DNA of 64,000 nucleotides, taken from assembly GCA_020410825.1 (NCBI GenBank), contig CP084576.1, positions 1,364,001 through 1,428,000 of the forward strand, given 5' to 3'. Under the pieces are notes generated by a model that saw only the letters and a list, made by a program, of their open reading frames with translations, searched no databases and was not told the origin of the DNA. The stretch comes from Candidatus Megaera endosymbiont of Mesostigma viride. Lineage in GTDB: Bacteria; Pseudomonadota; Alphaproteobacteria; Rickettsiales; Rickettsiaceae. Below, piece after piece: positions 21,078 through 29,774 of the stretch; positions within the stretch are counted from its first letter, which is position 1; each line of letters opens with the position of its first letter. Made by a program: the position numbers and the translations under genes.

Positions 21078-21530
21078 CTAATTAATATTTCGCCAGCTAC
21101 TTATATTATCAAGTTCTAATTTAATAATTCTTGCAGTTGGCATGCCGTTTTTTACTATGGATTCGTATTCCGGTGATCCATGTGCTAGTTCTAAAGCAGC
21201 CTCAAAAATACCTGGGTTATGTGCTATAACTAGTATATTTTTATCTTGATCTTGTTGTCTGGATATTAGTTCTATTATATCTTCAGAAGTGCTAGCGTAT
21301 AGTTCCAGGCAAATTTCAAACTTAGCAGAGTTTATCTTATTGTATATAATTTCTCCTGTTTGGATTGTTCGCACAGCATTTGACACCAGGATTTTATCAA
21401 TCTTATATTTTTGTAGAAACGCTGCTGCTTCTTCAGCTTCTTTTATTCCTTTTTGTGTAAGTTCTCTAAGACGGTCATCTTGATGATTTAGCGTTGTTGC
21501 TTCGGCATGCCTCATTAAAAACAGCTTCAT
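21078..21530 (-). CDS. SixA-like phosphohistidine phosphatase (histidine phosphatase superfamily)
   Basis: This 150-residue protein begins MKLFLMRHAEA, the RHG-type catalytic motif with the nucleophilic His8. It also has the C-terminal second His in LVIAHNPGIFEAALEL. The short, cap-less form is that of SixA, which removes phosphate from His residues on Hpt or PTS proteins. It is last in a dsbB-coq7-sixA run with gaps of 19 and 12 bp. The target here is unknown; NtrY or other kinases are possible. Confidence 0.82.
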   Translation of the reverse strand: MKLFLMRHAEATTLNHQDDRLRELTQKGIKEAEEAAAFLQKYKIDKILVSNAVRTIQTGEIIYNKINSAKFEICLELYASTSEDIIELISRQQDQDKNILVIAHNPGIFEAALELAHGSPEYESIVKNGMPTARIIKLELDNISSWRNIN

Positions 21531-21542
21531 AACAGTATAGGA

Positions 21543-22088
21543 TTATAATTTTTTGCTCAAAAAAATTGCTGCCCTGCAAATAGTTTTTATACAATTTCCA
21601 AGGAAGTTATCCAATATATTACTGTTATCTTGAATGTGGGTTATAGCTATATCTTTATGTTCTATTTCATCAGCTTGGAATTTTTTGATATTATCTAGTA
21701 TTGGGTTTTTTGCATCATGAGTTTCAAGGTAATTTATTTGTGTGGCATAATGATCTTCGATTACTGTTTCAACATTTTCAGTCACGATCATAGCAGCTTT
21801 CAGACTGATTTTAGCTGATATTGCTCCCATTAAATAGCCTCCTATGCTCCATAGTGGCATAAATATTGTCGGTCGTGAGAAGCCTTTTTGGATTTTATTA
21901 CTAAAATATTCCAGATGTTTTTGCTCCTGATCGAGCATGATCTTCAGTACTTTTTGGGCATCAGGGTTTTTACAGTATTTTATCTGCCCTTGGTATATTT
22001 TTTTAGCCCCGAATTCTCCTGCATGATTAACACGGATAATTTCCTCAATTCTTTTACTATGAGTATCATTAAAGAATGGTTTTGGCAT
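21543..22088 (-). CDS. coq7: Demethoxyubiquinone hydroxylase (Coq7)
   Basis: This di-iron monooxygenase carries out the penultimate hydroxylation of ubiquinone biosynthesis. It has 181 residues. Iron ligands are spread over the expected helices: IRVNHAGEFGAKKIYQGQI, LDQEQKHLEYFSNK, TENVETVIEDHYATQIN and ADEIEHKDIAI, matching the ferritin-like E...ExxH pattern twice. The hydrophobic GGYLMGAISAKISLKAAMIV helix would dip into the membrane. Its presence shows that the quinone used by the nuo complex encoded upstream is ubiquinone. Confidence 0.93.
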   Translation of the reverse strand: MPKPFFNDTHSKRIEEIIRVNHAGEFGAKKIYQGQIKYCKNPDAQKVLKIMLDQEQKHLEYFSNKIQKGFSRPTIFMPLWSIGGYLMGAISAKISLKAAMIVTENVETVIEDHYATQINYLETHDAKNPILDNIKKFQADEIEHKDIAITHIQDNSNILDNFLGNCIKTICRAAIFLSKKL

Positions 22089-22107
22089 TTTTTACTTATT
22101 CCCTAAA

Positions 22108-22581
22108 TTATTTTTCCTGAAAGTTTCTGTATTTGATAAAGAAAACAAGCAGTATTATGTTCAATAATAAGTTCCATTCTGCCATGGAGAGGTTAAATAC
22201 CACTAGTGATGGTTTGTTGCACATCGCTATTTTCTGATTATATAGCAATTTTGTAAAATCTTGCACTGAAATATTATCTGTTACGGAAATTAGTGGTTTG
22301 CATAGACTTGAGAGCTCAAAAATACCTCTTTCGATTCCTGTATGATAACCTGCTAGAACTATTGCGCCGAGTGCTGTTATTACTAAATAAGTATTGCATG
22401 CTTTATATTCCTTTCCGGCTATTGCAATTATTGAGACGAAAATAAATATTAGATATGGAAATCTTTGGTATATACATAAAGGGCAGGGGGCTAATTGTAT
22501 TATGTATTCAACAAAATAAGCACTAAACAAACAGAAACTTGCCAGTAAAAGCAGTAAAATATAAGGGTTTCTTGTTAACAT
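22108..22581 (-). CDS. dsbB: Disulfide bond formation protein DsbB family
   Basis: This 157-residue, four-helix inner-membrane protein reoxidises DsbA and passes electrons to ubiquinone. The first cysteine pair, Cys33/Cys36, is in APCPLCIYQRFPY, the family signature. The second periplasmic pair is Cys94 (SSLCKP) and Cys121 (AMCNKP). The start lies 85 bp from the divergent lysS. It is co-directional with coq7 (19-bp gap), which makes functional sense because both depend on the quinone pool. Confidence 0.9.
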   Translation of the reverse strand: MLTRNPYILLLLLASFCLFSAYFVEYIIQLAPCPLCIYQRFPYLIFIFVSIIAIAGKEYKACNTYLVITALGAIVLAGYHTGIERGIFELSSLCKPLISVTDNISVQDFTKLLYNQKIAMCNKPSLVVFNLSMAEWNLLLNIILLVFFIKYRNFQEK

Positions 22582-22666
22582 AAGTTTTTTTAGTTTTGCG
22601 CTATAAATTTATAGTTATATAGGTTATAATTCTTATGGTAATTTGCAAGAATATTTTTAGGTTTTT

Positions 22667-24235
22667 ATGGCATTTAACTTTGATGATTTACTAAAATCAA
22701 CTGCTTGGCCTTTTGTAGAGGCAAAAAGGATTTATGACCTTATAGGCGGGGTAACTCCTGCAAAAGGTTATATTCTATTTGAAACAGGTTATGGCCCGTC
22801 TGGATTACCTCACATTGGTACTTTTGCCGAGGTTACAAGAACTACTATGGTTAGGGAAGCGTTTAAACAGATTTGCGATATCCCGACAAAGTTAATCTGT
22901 TTTTCCGACGATATGGATGGATTAAGAAAAGTTCCATCTAATATTCCTAATCAGGAAATGGTTGCGAGTCATATGGGAAAACCTCTTACATCTATACCTG
23001 ATCCTTTTGGGGAGGCAGAAAGTTTTGGGCATTATATGAATGCAAAGCTTAGGTCGTTTTTAGACAGGTTCGGTTTTGAGTATAGTTTTTATAGTGCAAC
23101 AGAATGTTATAAAGCCGGTATGTTCGATCATATGATGCTTAAAACAATCGAGAAATATGATGAAATAATGAATTTGATGCTTCCTACTTTTCGTCAGGAA
23201 CGTCAGAAAACATATTCACCTTTTATGCCTATTTGTCCTGAGACAGGCGTGGTGCTGCAAGTGCCAATCGAAAAAGTTAGCTTCGAAAACGGTTCAGTGT
23301 TTTATCGTAATGAGCGAAATGAATTAGTCGAAGTTCCGGTAACTGGAGGGAATTGCAAATTGCAGTGGAAACCGGACTTCGGTATGCGCTGGGCCGCTCT
23401 TGACGTCGATTATGAAATGTACGGTAAGGATCATCTACCAAACGGTGAAATTTATAGTAGCATATGTAAAATTCTCGGTGGTAAAGTACCGATTCAGTTT
23501 TTTTATGAATTATTCCTGGATGAGGAGGGAAGCAAGATTTCAAAATCCAAAGGCAACAGCATAAGCGTCGATGAGTGGCTACATTATGCGCCTTTAGAGA
23601 GTATTGCTCTATTTATGTATCAATCACCTGGTAAAGCAAAAAGGCTATATTTTGATGTAATACCAAAGACTGTTGATGAATATTTAGTTTTTAATAGTAA
23701 ATATCACGAAGAAGAAGATATAACCAAAAAACTGGTTAATCCTGTTTTTCATATCCATAAAGGTAATGTTCCGAAGATAGATACCTACGGAATTAGTTTT
23801 AGTTTACTGCTTAATCTAGCAGCAGTTTGTAACCCTGAGGATAAATCAGTACTATGGGGATTTATCAGTAAATATGCACCAAAAGCCAATCCGGAAAATG
23901 CTCCGTACCTGGATCATATGGTCGGTTATGCAATTACCTATTATAATGATTTTGTAAAAGCTACTAAGAAATATCTTGCACCGAATGAAAACCATAAAAA
24001 ATTATTGTTGCAGATTAAAGAAATGTTAGTTAATTCTTCCCTAGACATAACTGCTGAAGAAATTCAAAACCAGATTTATGCTATTGGTTCTAATGCTGGC
24101 TATGAGAACCTCCGAGATTTTTTTAAGGAATTGTATGAAATTTTACTTGGTCAGACTCAAGGCCCGCGTCTTGGATCATTTATTAAGCTTTTTGGTATTG
24201 AAGATACTATAAAACTAATAAATTCCAGGATATAA
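22667..24235 (+). CDS. lysS: Lysyl-tRNA synthetase, class I
   Basis: This 522-residue enzyme is a class I LysRS (Rossmann type), unrelated to the usual class II form. Signature sites are [13 protein letters not shown] (HIGH-like, near residue 49) and KISKSKGNS (KMSKS-like, from residue 290). A central [15 protein letters not shown] region also fits. Class I LysRS is found in archaea, spirochetes and many alphaproteobacteria including Rickettsiales. Its stop codon touches the stop of the convergent gene with no spacer. Confidence 0.95.
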   Translation: MAFNFDDLLKSTAWPFVEAKRIYDLIGGVTPAKGYILFETGYGPSGLPHIGTFAEVTRTTMVREAFKQICDIPTKLICFSDDMDGLRKVPSNIPNQEMVASHMGKPLTSIPDPFGEAESFGHYMNAKLRSFLDRFGFEYSFYSATECYKAGMFDHMMLKTIEKYDEIMNLMLPTFRQERQKTYSPFMPICPETGVVLQVPIEKVSFENGSVFYRNERNELVEVPVTGGNCKLQWKPDFGMRWAALDVDYEMYGKDHLPNGEIYSSICKILGGKVPIQFFYELFLDEEGSKISKSKGNSISVDEWLHYAPLESIALFMYQSPGKAKRLYFDVIPKTVDEYLVFNSKYHEEEDITKKLVNPVFHIHKGNVPKIDTYGISFSLLLNLAAVCNPEDKSVLWGFISKYAPKANPENAPYLDHMVGYAITYYNDFVKATKKYLAPNENHKKLLLQIKEMLVNSSLDITAEEIQNQIYAIGSNAGYENLRDFFKELYEILLGQTQGPRLGSFIKLFGIEDTIKLINSRI

Positions 24236-25216
24236 CTAATATACATACATGGATGATCCCTCTAAGTCTCCGATCTGATCAACTGTTGATTCTTGAGGAT
24301 TAGAAAGATCAGTAGGGGGAGACGTTTGGAGTGCTTCTCTTATACTGAGAACTGGTTCGGGTGCGGTGGCAGTAAGTGCTGTTGTTAAGTCAATAATAAC
24401 GTCTTTTTGTGGAACTTCATATTTTAACGACTCTAAAGTCTTTAAAATTTCTTCCTGGTTTTTTGGAGCGTCATAGAGACTTTTTACTTTGATTATAGCC
24501 TCTGTTTTGGCTCGTTCAAAAAAGCTACGATCATCAGATACAATTTGGGAAAAATAATCAGTTAATTCTTTTATAAAATCTGTATGACCATTTTTTACTG
24601 CTACTTTAAGAGCTAATGGATAGGCTTTTAAAATATATTCTTGATCACTTTTTCGAAATTGTGATATAAAAGACATCAACTCTTCTAAGATTTTTATTGA
24701 TCCGGATTCTGCACTAAAGGATAAACAAGTGCTTAATATAACGTCAAGTTCATCTTGTTCAATTAGTTTGTGTATCCTTAGTTTTTTTGTTAATTCCAAA
24801 TAGTTTTTTAAATTTTCTAGGTCTCTATCCATAATTTTAGAGCACAACTCAGTTGAGATTTTTTGAGATATCGCCAATGGCGATAATTTTTGATAAATCT
24901 GAATTAATGTTTCATCTTCAGGGGCTTTTTCCAGCCTTTTATCCAAACGATCAAAGCTTTCTGGTATTACAAGCCCTAACCTCGGTTTGAATTCTTTATG
25001 TTCAAATTTTGGTTTTATAGATGATTTTTCATTGTCGATTGTAGGAGATACTATTATTAGCTCCACTTCAGATTTTTTTTGTTGAGAATCTTCATTAGTA
25101 TTGGTTGCATTCATTAAGTCGGTTAATGATGGCCTGTTGTCTTTATTACGAAAACAACAGCTTAAGCAATCGAATATCGCCTCAAAACAACAGTATAAAT
25201 AATTAATAAATCCCAT
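24236..25216 (-). CDS. Unknown protein with a Cys-rich N-terminus and helical-repeat body
   Basis: The family of this 326-residue protein is not recognised. Residues 1-25 are unusual: an MG start and a hydrophobic segment with five cysteines (Cys9, 10, 17, 20, 21 in YCCFEAIFDCLSCCF), then RNK. This resembles eukaryotic lipid-modification signals, though that is inference. Residues 30-90 are polar and probably disordered. Residues 95-260 are helical with ankyrin-like periodicity (SAESGSIKILEELMSFI, KNGHTDFIKELTDYF). It is convergent with lysS and divergent from the large 25500 gene, and could be a secreted host-directed protein. Confidence 0.6.
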   Translation of the reverse strand: MGFINYLYCCFEAIFDCLSCCFRNKDNRPSLTDLMNATNTNEDSQQKKSEVELIIVSPTIDNEKSSIKPKFEHKEFKPRLGLVIPESFDRLDKRLEKAPEDETLIQIYQKLSPLAISQKISTELCSKIMDRDLENLKNYLELTKKLRIHKLIEQDELDVILSTCLSFSAESGSIKILEELMSFISQFRKSDQEYILKAYPLALKVAVKNGHTDFIKELTDYFSQIVSDDRSFFERAKTEAIIKVKSLYDAPKNQEEILKTLESLKYEVPQKDVIIDLTTALTATAPEPVLSIREALQTSPPTDLSNPQESTVDQIGDLEGSSMYVY

Positions 25217-25388
25217 AATAATATTATTTTAATAATTTGAGGCCAAAAATATATTATTTTTTTCATTTTTCAACTATTAAATTTATCTATGGTTGTAATA
25301 GCTTGGATTAATTTAACCTTTTGATTAAAGAAACTAGCTTATGCTGTTAGTTATTTTTAGTAAATCCAAATTTAACTATAAGTTAAAC

Positions 25389-25418
25389 TTGACATAAATA
25401 GAATTTTTAGAATAATGC
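25389..25418 (+). promoter_or_regulatory. Candidate promoter for the 25500 gene
   Basis: TTGACA at 25389-25394 is a perfect -35 box. A -10-like TAATGC at 25413-25418 follows at 18 bp, or AATAAT at 16 bp. It lies about 80 bp upstream of the ORF start and in front of the hairpin at 25434. Confidence 0.45.
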
Positions 25419-25433
25419 TTTAAATGAATATTC

Positions 25434-25461
25434 AACTATAGATTAAAAATCTATAGTTTTT
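25434..25461 (+). terminator. Intrinsic-terminator-like hairpin in the 25500 leader
   Basis: This is a perfect 11-bp stem, AACTATAGATT (25434-25444) with AATCTATAGTT (25448-25458), a 3-base loop and a run of T directly after. It lies between the candidate promoter and the ORF start, so it could attenuate expression. Confidence 0.5.
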
Positions 25462-25499
25462 GTATTTTAAGATTAGGTAATGGCAAGGGTGGTATTTTT

Positions 25500-28400
25500 A
25501 TGAAAAAACGTGAGCAAAGAGTTGAAGAGCATAAGGAGCATAAATTAAGAGGAAAGGGGATAGTTATATCACCTCAAGATATTCTTAAAGCTTTGGAGAA
25601 GTTAGCCGAGATTTTGCCTTCTTCTGGGCCAGAAGAGTTAACGATAGTAAAAAGCAAAATTGCTTTGCAAACGAAAAGGCTGGAAAAGACAAAACTCGTG
25701 CCCAAGGAAAAAGAAATAATACGCCTTAAGCAAGAAATAGGAAATATACAAACAAAACTCGTGGAGGTAAATGATAAAGAACAAGTTCAGCTTAATAGAG
25801 TGAGGGAGAATATTAGAAAGTCCTTGGAAAAACTAAATAAGGAAGAACAACTTATAATCGAATCCAACCCAGAACAAAGTGAAAAAATAAAAGCCTCAAT
25901 GCAGGGAAAGAGAGCGGAATTCAACAAAGAGCTAACTGAAGAACTCGAAAAGATAAAGTTTCCACTAGAAGCACTGAGGGTAAAATTAAATAAAGAACTA
26001 AATGAAAAGCTTGAAGATTTGGAAGTACTAGAGAATCTGACTCATAAACCTTTGCAACCATCCGAAATGGTTGATTCGCTTATTTTTCCTTATCACCAAG
26101 CCTCATCAAAAGAAATATTAGATAAAGTAAATAGTTTGACAGAAAAAACCTCTTCCCAGGAATTAATCAATACTATCGATAGTCTGATTTCCATAGCTAC
26201 TACCGAGACACTTAAATCCAAAGTGGATTTAAGAAAAGATTTCCTAGAAACCACAAAAGAAAAATTACCTTTACTCGCAAAATTGCCTAAAAAACCAGGT
26301 GATAAAGATAGTATTTTGCATGTAATAAATAGTTTTAAAGAAAAAATGGGGGTTATTTCTATTTATGACCACCAATTATATGCACAACTTACAAATATAT
26401 TTTCAAGTTCATTATATCTTCTAATTGATTTAAGGGGTCAACTTAAGTTATGGGAAAATCCCTCTAAGTATATTGAACTTATTACTAATAAGAGCTTACA
26501 AGTTAAAACTACTGAACAGGTTAACACTGCAAAATCTGGATGTGGGTTATTTAGCTTGCTAAAAGGGCAAAATTTGACCAAATTAGCCGAATTAATAAAA
26601 AATGTAGAATCTTTAACAGAAGATTACTCTTTATTTTATGATTCTATTATTGCTAAAAACTCTCGAGAAAGTTTAATATTAAAACTAAGAGAATACAGAA
26701 AATCTTTACAAGAACAAATTGATTTCCATCATAAATTTTTCCAAGAATTTAGAGGCGAAAGCCCTACAACATTTGTAATAGGAAAAAAGTATCATGAAAA
26801 TTTGTCAAAGATAATTATTACATCATGTTTTGATACTGAAAGAAGTGAGGGGGAGAAACCGGCCTTAAGCAGAGCTTCAAGTGTATACAGCGTGGAACAC
26901 TCTTTGACTTCTATTATACTGGAATATTTAGGTATTATCCCTTCATTTTTTGGTGGAGTTAAGTATTATCAAAAACAAATAGAATATACAGATATAGCAA
27001 TCACATGGTTAAATTTCTGTAAATTTAACCTGCCTACTGAAGCAATAAGCATTGATAAATCTAAGGTGAGCAGCTTGCCAAGTTATGATAATCCATTTTC
27101 ATATATTTCTCATTATTTGAAGGATGAAAATCTTATTTTTATTATATCAGAATATGCTGGATTAATTGATGAATTTAACTATTTAAGCGAGCTTAAAAAG
27201 TATGAGTTTAACCAAAAGTTGTCACTTTTTTTAGAAATCAAGGAAAAACTCGAAATTGTTGATAAGTTTATCTTAAAAGATAAATCAAAGCGTCCATATT
27301 TAAAATATGCTCTTGAAACGCTAGACCTAATTCAAATTGATTTAGATTCTAGTAAATTTTTAAAAATATATTCAAGACCACAAAGTGTTTTAGAGTTTAT
27401 TCAAAAAATAATAGATCTAGTTATCTACATAACTGAATTTTTGAATTTTGCGAATATAAAGTCCTTAAATGAAAACGATAAACTGTTAAAGCCAAAAATT
27501 ACAATACTAGAAAAATACCTTACTGAGAAGTCTAGCCTAGAAATTAAAAATTTTATTGAAAGTATTATTGCTGAGGAAGAATCGGTACTAGATAATTTTA
27601 CTTATTTAATTAATTATAAAACTAGCAAAACATATTCTAGCAAATTAGAATCATATAATTTATTAGAATTTTTAACCAGACTTATTGATCATACACAGTG
27701 TACCCCAGAAAAACTGCTTAATAAGGAAAACTTAGAAAAGGTAGCAGCATTAAAGAAAGATGGTGATTTTTTACTTGGACAGCTAATTGAATCAGGTTAC
27801 GTAGATGTAGGAATGATTGAATCATTTCCAGTAGGAGACGTTAATGAGAAGTATAAAGGAAGAACTTTACTAAATTTAGTAGCTCAACAACTTGCAAAAG
27901 TTGGTAGGGTACCAGAATTGAATTATAAAGAAATGTATGGTATACCGCAGAATAAGAAGTTTAAAATTGATCCTAAAAAACAAGATAAATTAATAGATGT
28001 TGGCTTATGTCTCATAGGACAAGGAGCAGATATTAATTTGAAAGATACTACTCACAACGGGTTTTTAACAACTCTTTTTAGCATGGTATCTGGTGAGCAA
28101 ACTCCATATTTATATAACAATTTATATAAAAAATTATTACCTAACCAAACATTAGTTCCTAAGTTAGGCTTAACAGATTATGATTCGCACGGAAGGAACT
28201 TATTGCATTTATTTTGTAGGGATATGTTTGACTTTTTTTATTCAATACCCATTCCGGCGGAAGCAAAACAGGGTATCTCTAGTATTTTAACCAAAATGAT
28301 AGGCCGGATCAATAGTAAGGATGATAGTTTTAAAAATTTTGACTTTATGGATAATACACCAGGGCATTATTTAGCATCATCAGTAACGTCAGATTACTTA

Positions 28401-29150
28401 GGAATAAGCATTAACTCTTTCAAAGAATTTCTTGGTTTAAATGAACAGAATAAACAAGGTGATACCCCGCTTCATATACCTTTTACCAGAGCAGGGGATC
28501 CAGTTGCTTTCTATAAATTTGTTCTTACTGATGTTTATCCACCAACTGAATGGCTCAAGTGCCCGCATTTAGGGTTAAAAATTAAAAATGATAAAGATCA
28601 AAGTGTATTAGATATGGTAATTAGTTCAAAAAATAAACTAATTGCTTCAATAATAAATACCTATATAGCAACAGTGATTTATTCAATTGACCTTGAAAAG
28701 TATGATGGAACATTTGAAACCGCCCGTCAAGTAGTCAATGAATTTCTTAAGACGAAGAAGGAGGTACCGAGTGATGAAATAGAACAGACTATTTATCTAC
28801 AAAAGATGTATGATCCTACCAAGGACAGTAGCTCATCCTGTTCTTCATTATCATCCTCATCTAGCAGTAGTATGCCGTCATATTCGATTTCGTCATCGTC
28901 GTCTTCTTCCTCATCCTCCTCTTCGGGTAGTATGTCCTATTCTTCCTCCTCTACATCATCTTCCTCTATATCTGAGGTTGTACTTGGGTCAGACGGAGAG
29001 ATAACAACAATACCGGGAAGAGCTACCAGAGCGGGTACAGAACTTTCTTGGCATCCAGTCCCAGTAGGTGTAGACTCATCAGATACGATCCCATTAGAAA
29101 AATTCTTGTCAGGCGATAATGGCTCGATGCAGGATCATTGTGATATGTAA
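25500..29150 (+). CDS. Large coiled-coil/ankyrin protein with a poly-serine tract, putative effector
   Basis: This 1216-residue protein has no recognised family as a whole. Residues 1-190 are Lys/Glu-rich coiled coil (KIALQTKRLEKTKLVPKEKE). The middle is helical. Residues of about 800-1090 have degenerate ankyrin-like repeats (LIGQGADINLKDTTHNGF, DSHGRNLLHLFCRD, NKQGDTPLHIPFTRAGDP). From about 1110 to 1160 there is a Ser tract, only occasionally broken by Met, Tyr, Gly, Thr or Cys. It ends in an acidic tail. Mixed Ser codons show the tract is not a simple DNA repeat. No classical signal peptide is seen. The domain make-up suggests a host-interaction protein, by inference. Confidence 0.7.
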   Translation: MKKREQRVEEHKEHKLRGKGIVISPQDILKALEKLAEILPSSGPEELTIVKSKIALQTKRLEKTKLVPKEKEIIRLKQEIGNIQTKLVEVNDKEQVQLNRVRENIRKSLEKLNKEEQLIIESNPEQSEKIKASMQGKRAEFNKELTEELEKIKFPLEALRVKLNKELNEKLEDLEVLENLTHKPLQPSEMVDSLIFPYHQASSKEILDKVNSLTEKTSSQELINTIDSLISIATTETLKSKVDLRKDFLETTKEKLPLLAKLPKKPGDKDSILHVINSFKEKMGVISIYDHQLYAQLTNIFSSSLYLLIDLRGQLKLWENPSKYIELITNKSLQVKTTEQVNTAKSGCGLFSLLKGQNLTKLAELIKNVESLTEDYSLFYDSIIAKNSRESLILKLREYRKSLQEQIDFHHKFFQEFRGESPTTFVIGKKYHENLSKIIITSCFDTERSEGEKPALSRASSVYSVEHSLTSIILEYLGIIPSFFGGVKYYQKQIEYTDIAITWLNFCKFNLPTEAISIDKSKVSSLPSYDNPFSYISHYLKDENLIFIISEYAGLIDEFNYLSELKKYEFNQKLSLFLEIKEKLEIVDKFILKDKSKRPYLKYALETLDLIQIDLDSSKFLKIYSRPQSVLEFIQKIIDLVIYITEFLNFANIKSLNENDKLLKPKITILEKYLTEKSSLEIKNFIESIIAEEESVLDNFTYLINYKTSKTYSSKLESYNLLEFLTRLIDHTQCTPEKLLNKENLEKVAALKKDGDFLLGQLIESGYVDVGMIESFPVGDVNEKYKGRTLLNLVAQQLAKVGRVPELNYKEMYGIPQNKKFKIDPKKQDKLIDVGLCLIGQGADINLKDTTHNGFLTTLFSMVSGEQTPYLYNNLYKKLLPNQTLVPKLGLTDYDSHGRNLLHLFCRDMFDFFYSIPIPAEAKQGISSILTKMIGRINSKDDSFKNFDFMDNTPGHYLASSVTSDYLGISINSFKEFLGLNEQNKQGDTPLHIPFTRAGDPVAFYKFVLTDVYPPTEWLKCPHLGLKIKNDKDQSVLDMVISSKNKLIASIINTYIATVIYSIDLEKYDGTFETARQVVNEFLKTKKEVPSDEIEQTIYLQKMYDPTKDSSSSCSSLSSSSSSSMPSYSISSSSSSSSSSSSGSMSYSSSSTSSSSISEVVLGSDGEITTIPGRATRAGTELSWHPVPVGVDSSDTIPLEKFLSGDNGSMQDHCDM

Positions 29151-29346
29151 GGGCTTGATAGTAAAGATAAATTTAATCCTATACTGTTGGCGGAATAGGG
29201 ATTTACCCATTCCCCATCCTTTAGGGTAAGATAAGGTAATTGATCTAGTATCATGATTAATTCAAGTTTTAGAGTAAATTTACCCATATAATACTTGCGT
29301 AGCAGCTTAAATTAATATATATTTGGCAAGTCTATTATATTAGGGA

Positions 29347-29423
29347 GGGGGTGTAGCTCAGTTGGTTAGAGCATCTGCCTGTCACGCAGAAGGCCGCGGG
29401 TTCGAGTCCCGTCACTCCCGCCA
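29347..29423 (+). tRNA. tRNA-Asp (GTC)
   Basis: This is a full cloverleaf of 77 bases with encoded CCA. The acceptor GGGGGTG pairs with CACTCCC, the D arm is GCTC/GAGC, and the anticodon arm TCTGC-CTGTCAC-GCAGA has GTC. The T arm is GCGGG-TTCGAGT-CCCGT, and the discriminator is G. Confidence 0.97.
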
Positions 29424-29774
29424 TATGTCAAGGATTTTTAAAATTCCCTCCTTTTTACTAAGCAATATTTGCTATTTATATTTTCTGTAAAAAATCTCTA
29501 TGGTTATCTGAAATTCACTGGTGTTTTTCTGTAAGCCGTTTTCTTAAATCTTAATGTTATTAAAACTGACAAATTAATAAAAATAGTGAGTATTTTTGCC
29601 GGTAATATCTGTTTTTAGCTCCGAAATTCCGTAGTTAATAAAATTTATATCGATCGTAAGTCTCCTAATAGTTTTTCTTGTTGTAATTTTTGTTCTAACT
29701 GCTATAAAAACTATTAGTTCTGGGCATAATTTTGTTCTATAAGTTTTAGTTTGTTTTTTATAAGAGGCGTGTTT
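29424..29774. other. Gap between tRNA-Asp and bamA with a long inverted repeat
   Basis: There is no ORF here. A perfect 12-bp inverted repeat, CTAATAGTTTTT (29665-29676) and AAAAACTATTAG (29706-29717), with a 29-base loop, sits about 60 bp before bamA. It could fold in the bamA leader. The rest shows nothing clear. Confidence 0.35.

Noticed and set aside
28830..28980. Possible microsatellite or repeat array in the Ser-rich coding region
   Set aside because: The codons vary irregularly and no constant repeat unit is found, so it is low-complexity protein sequence and not a DNA tandem repeat.
28810..29004. His/Pro/Leu-rich ORF in another frame over the Ser tract
   Set aside because: It is the shadow of the TCN-rich serine coding sequence, with no ribosome site or independent support.
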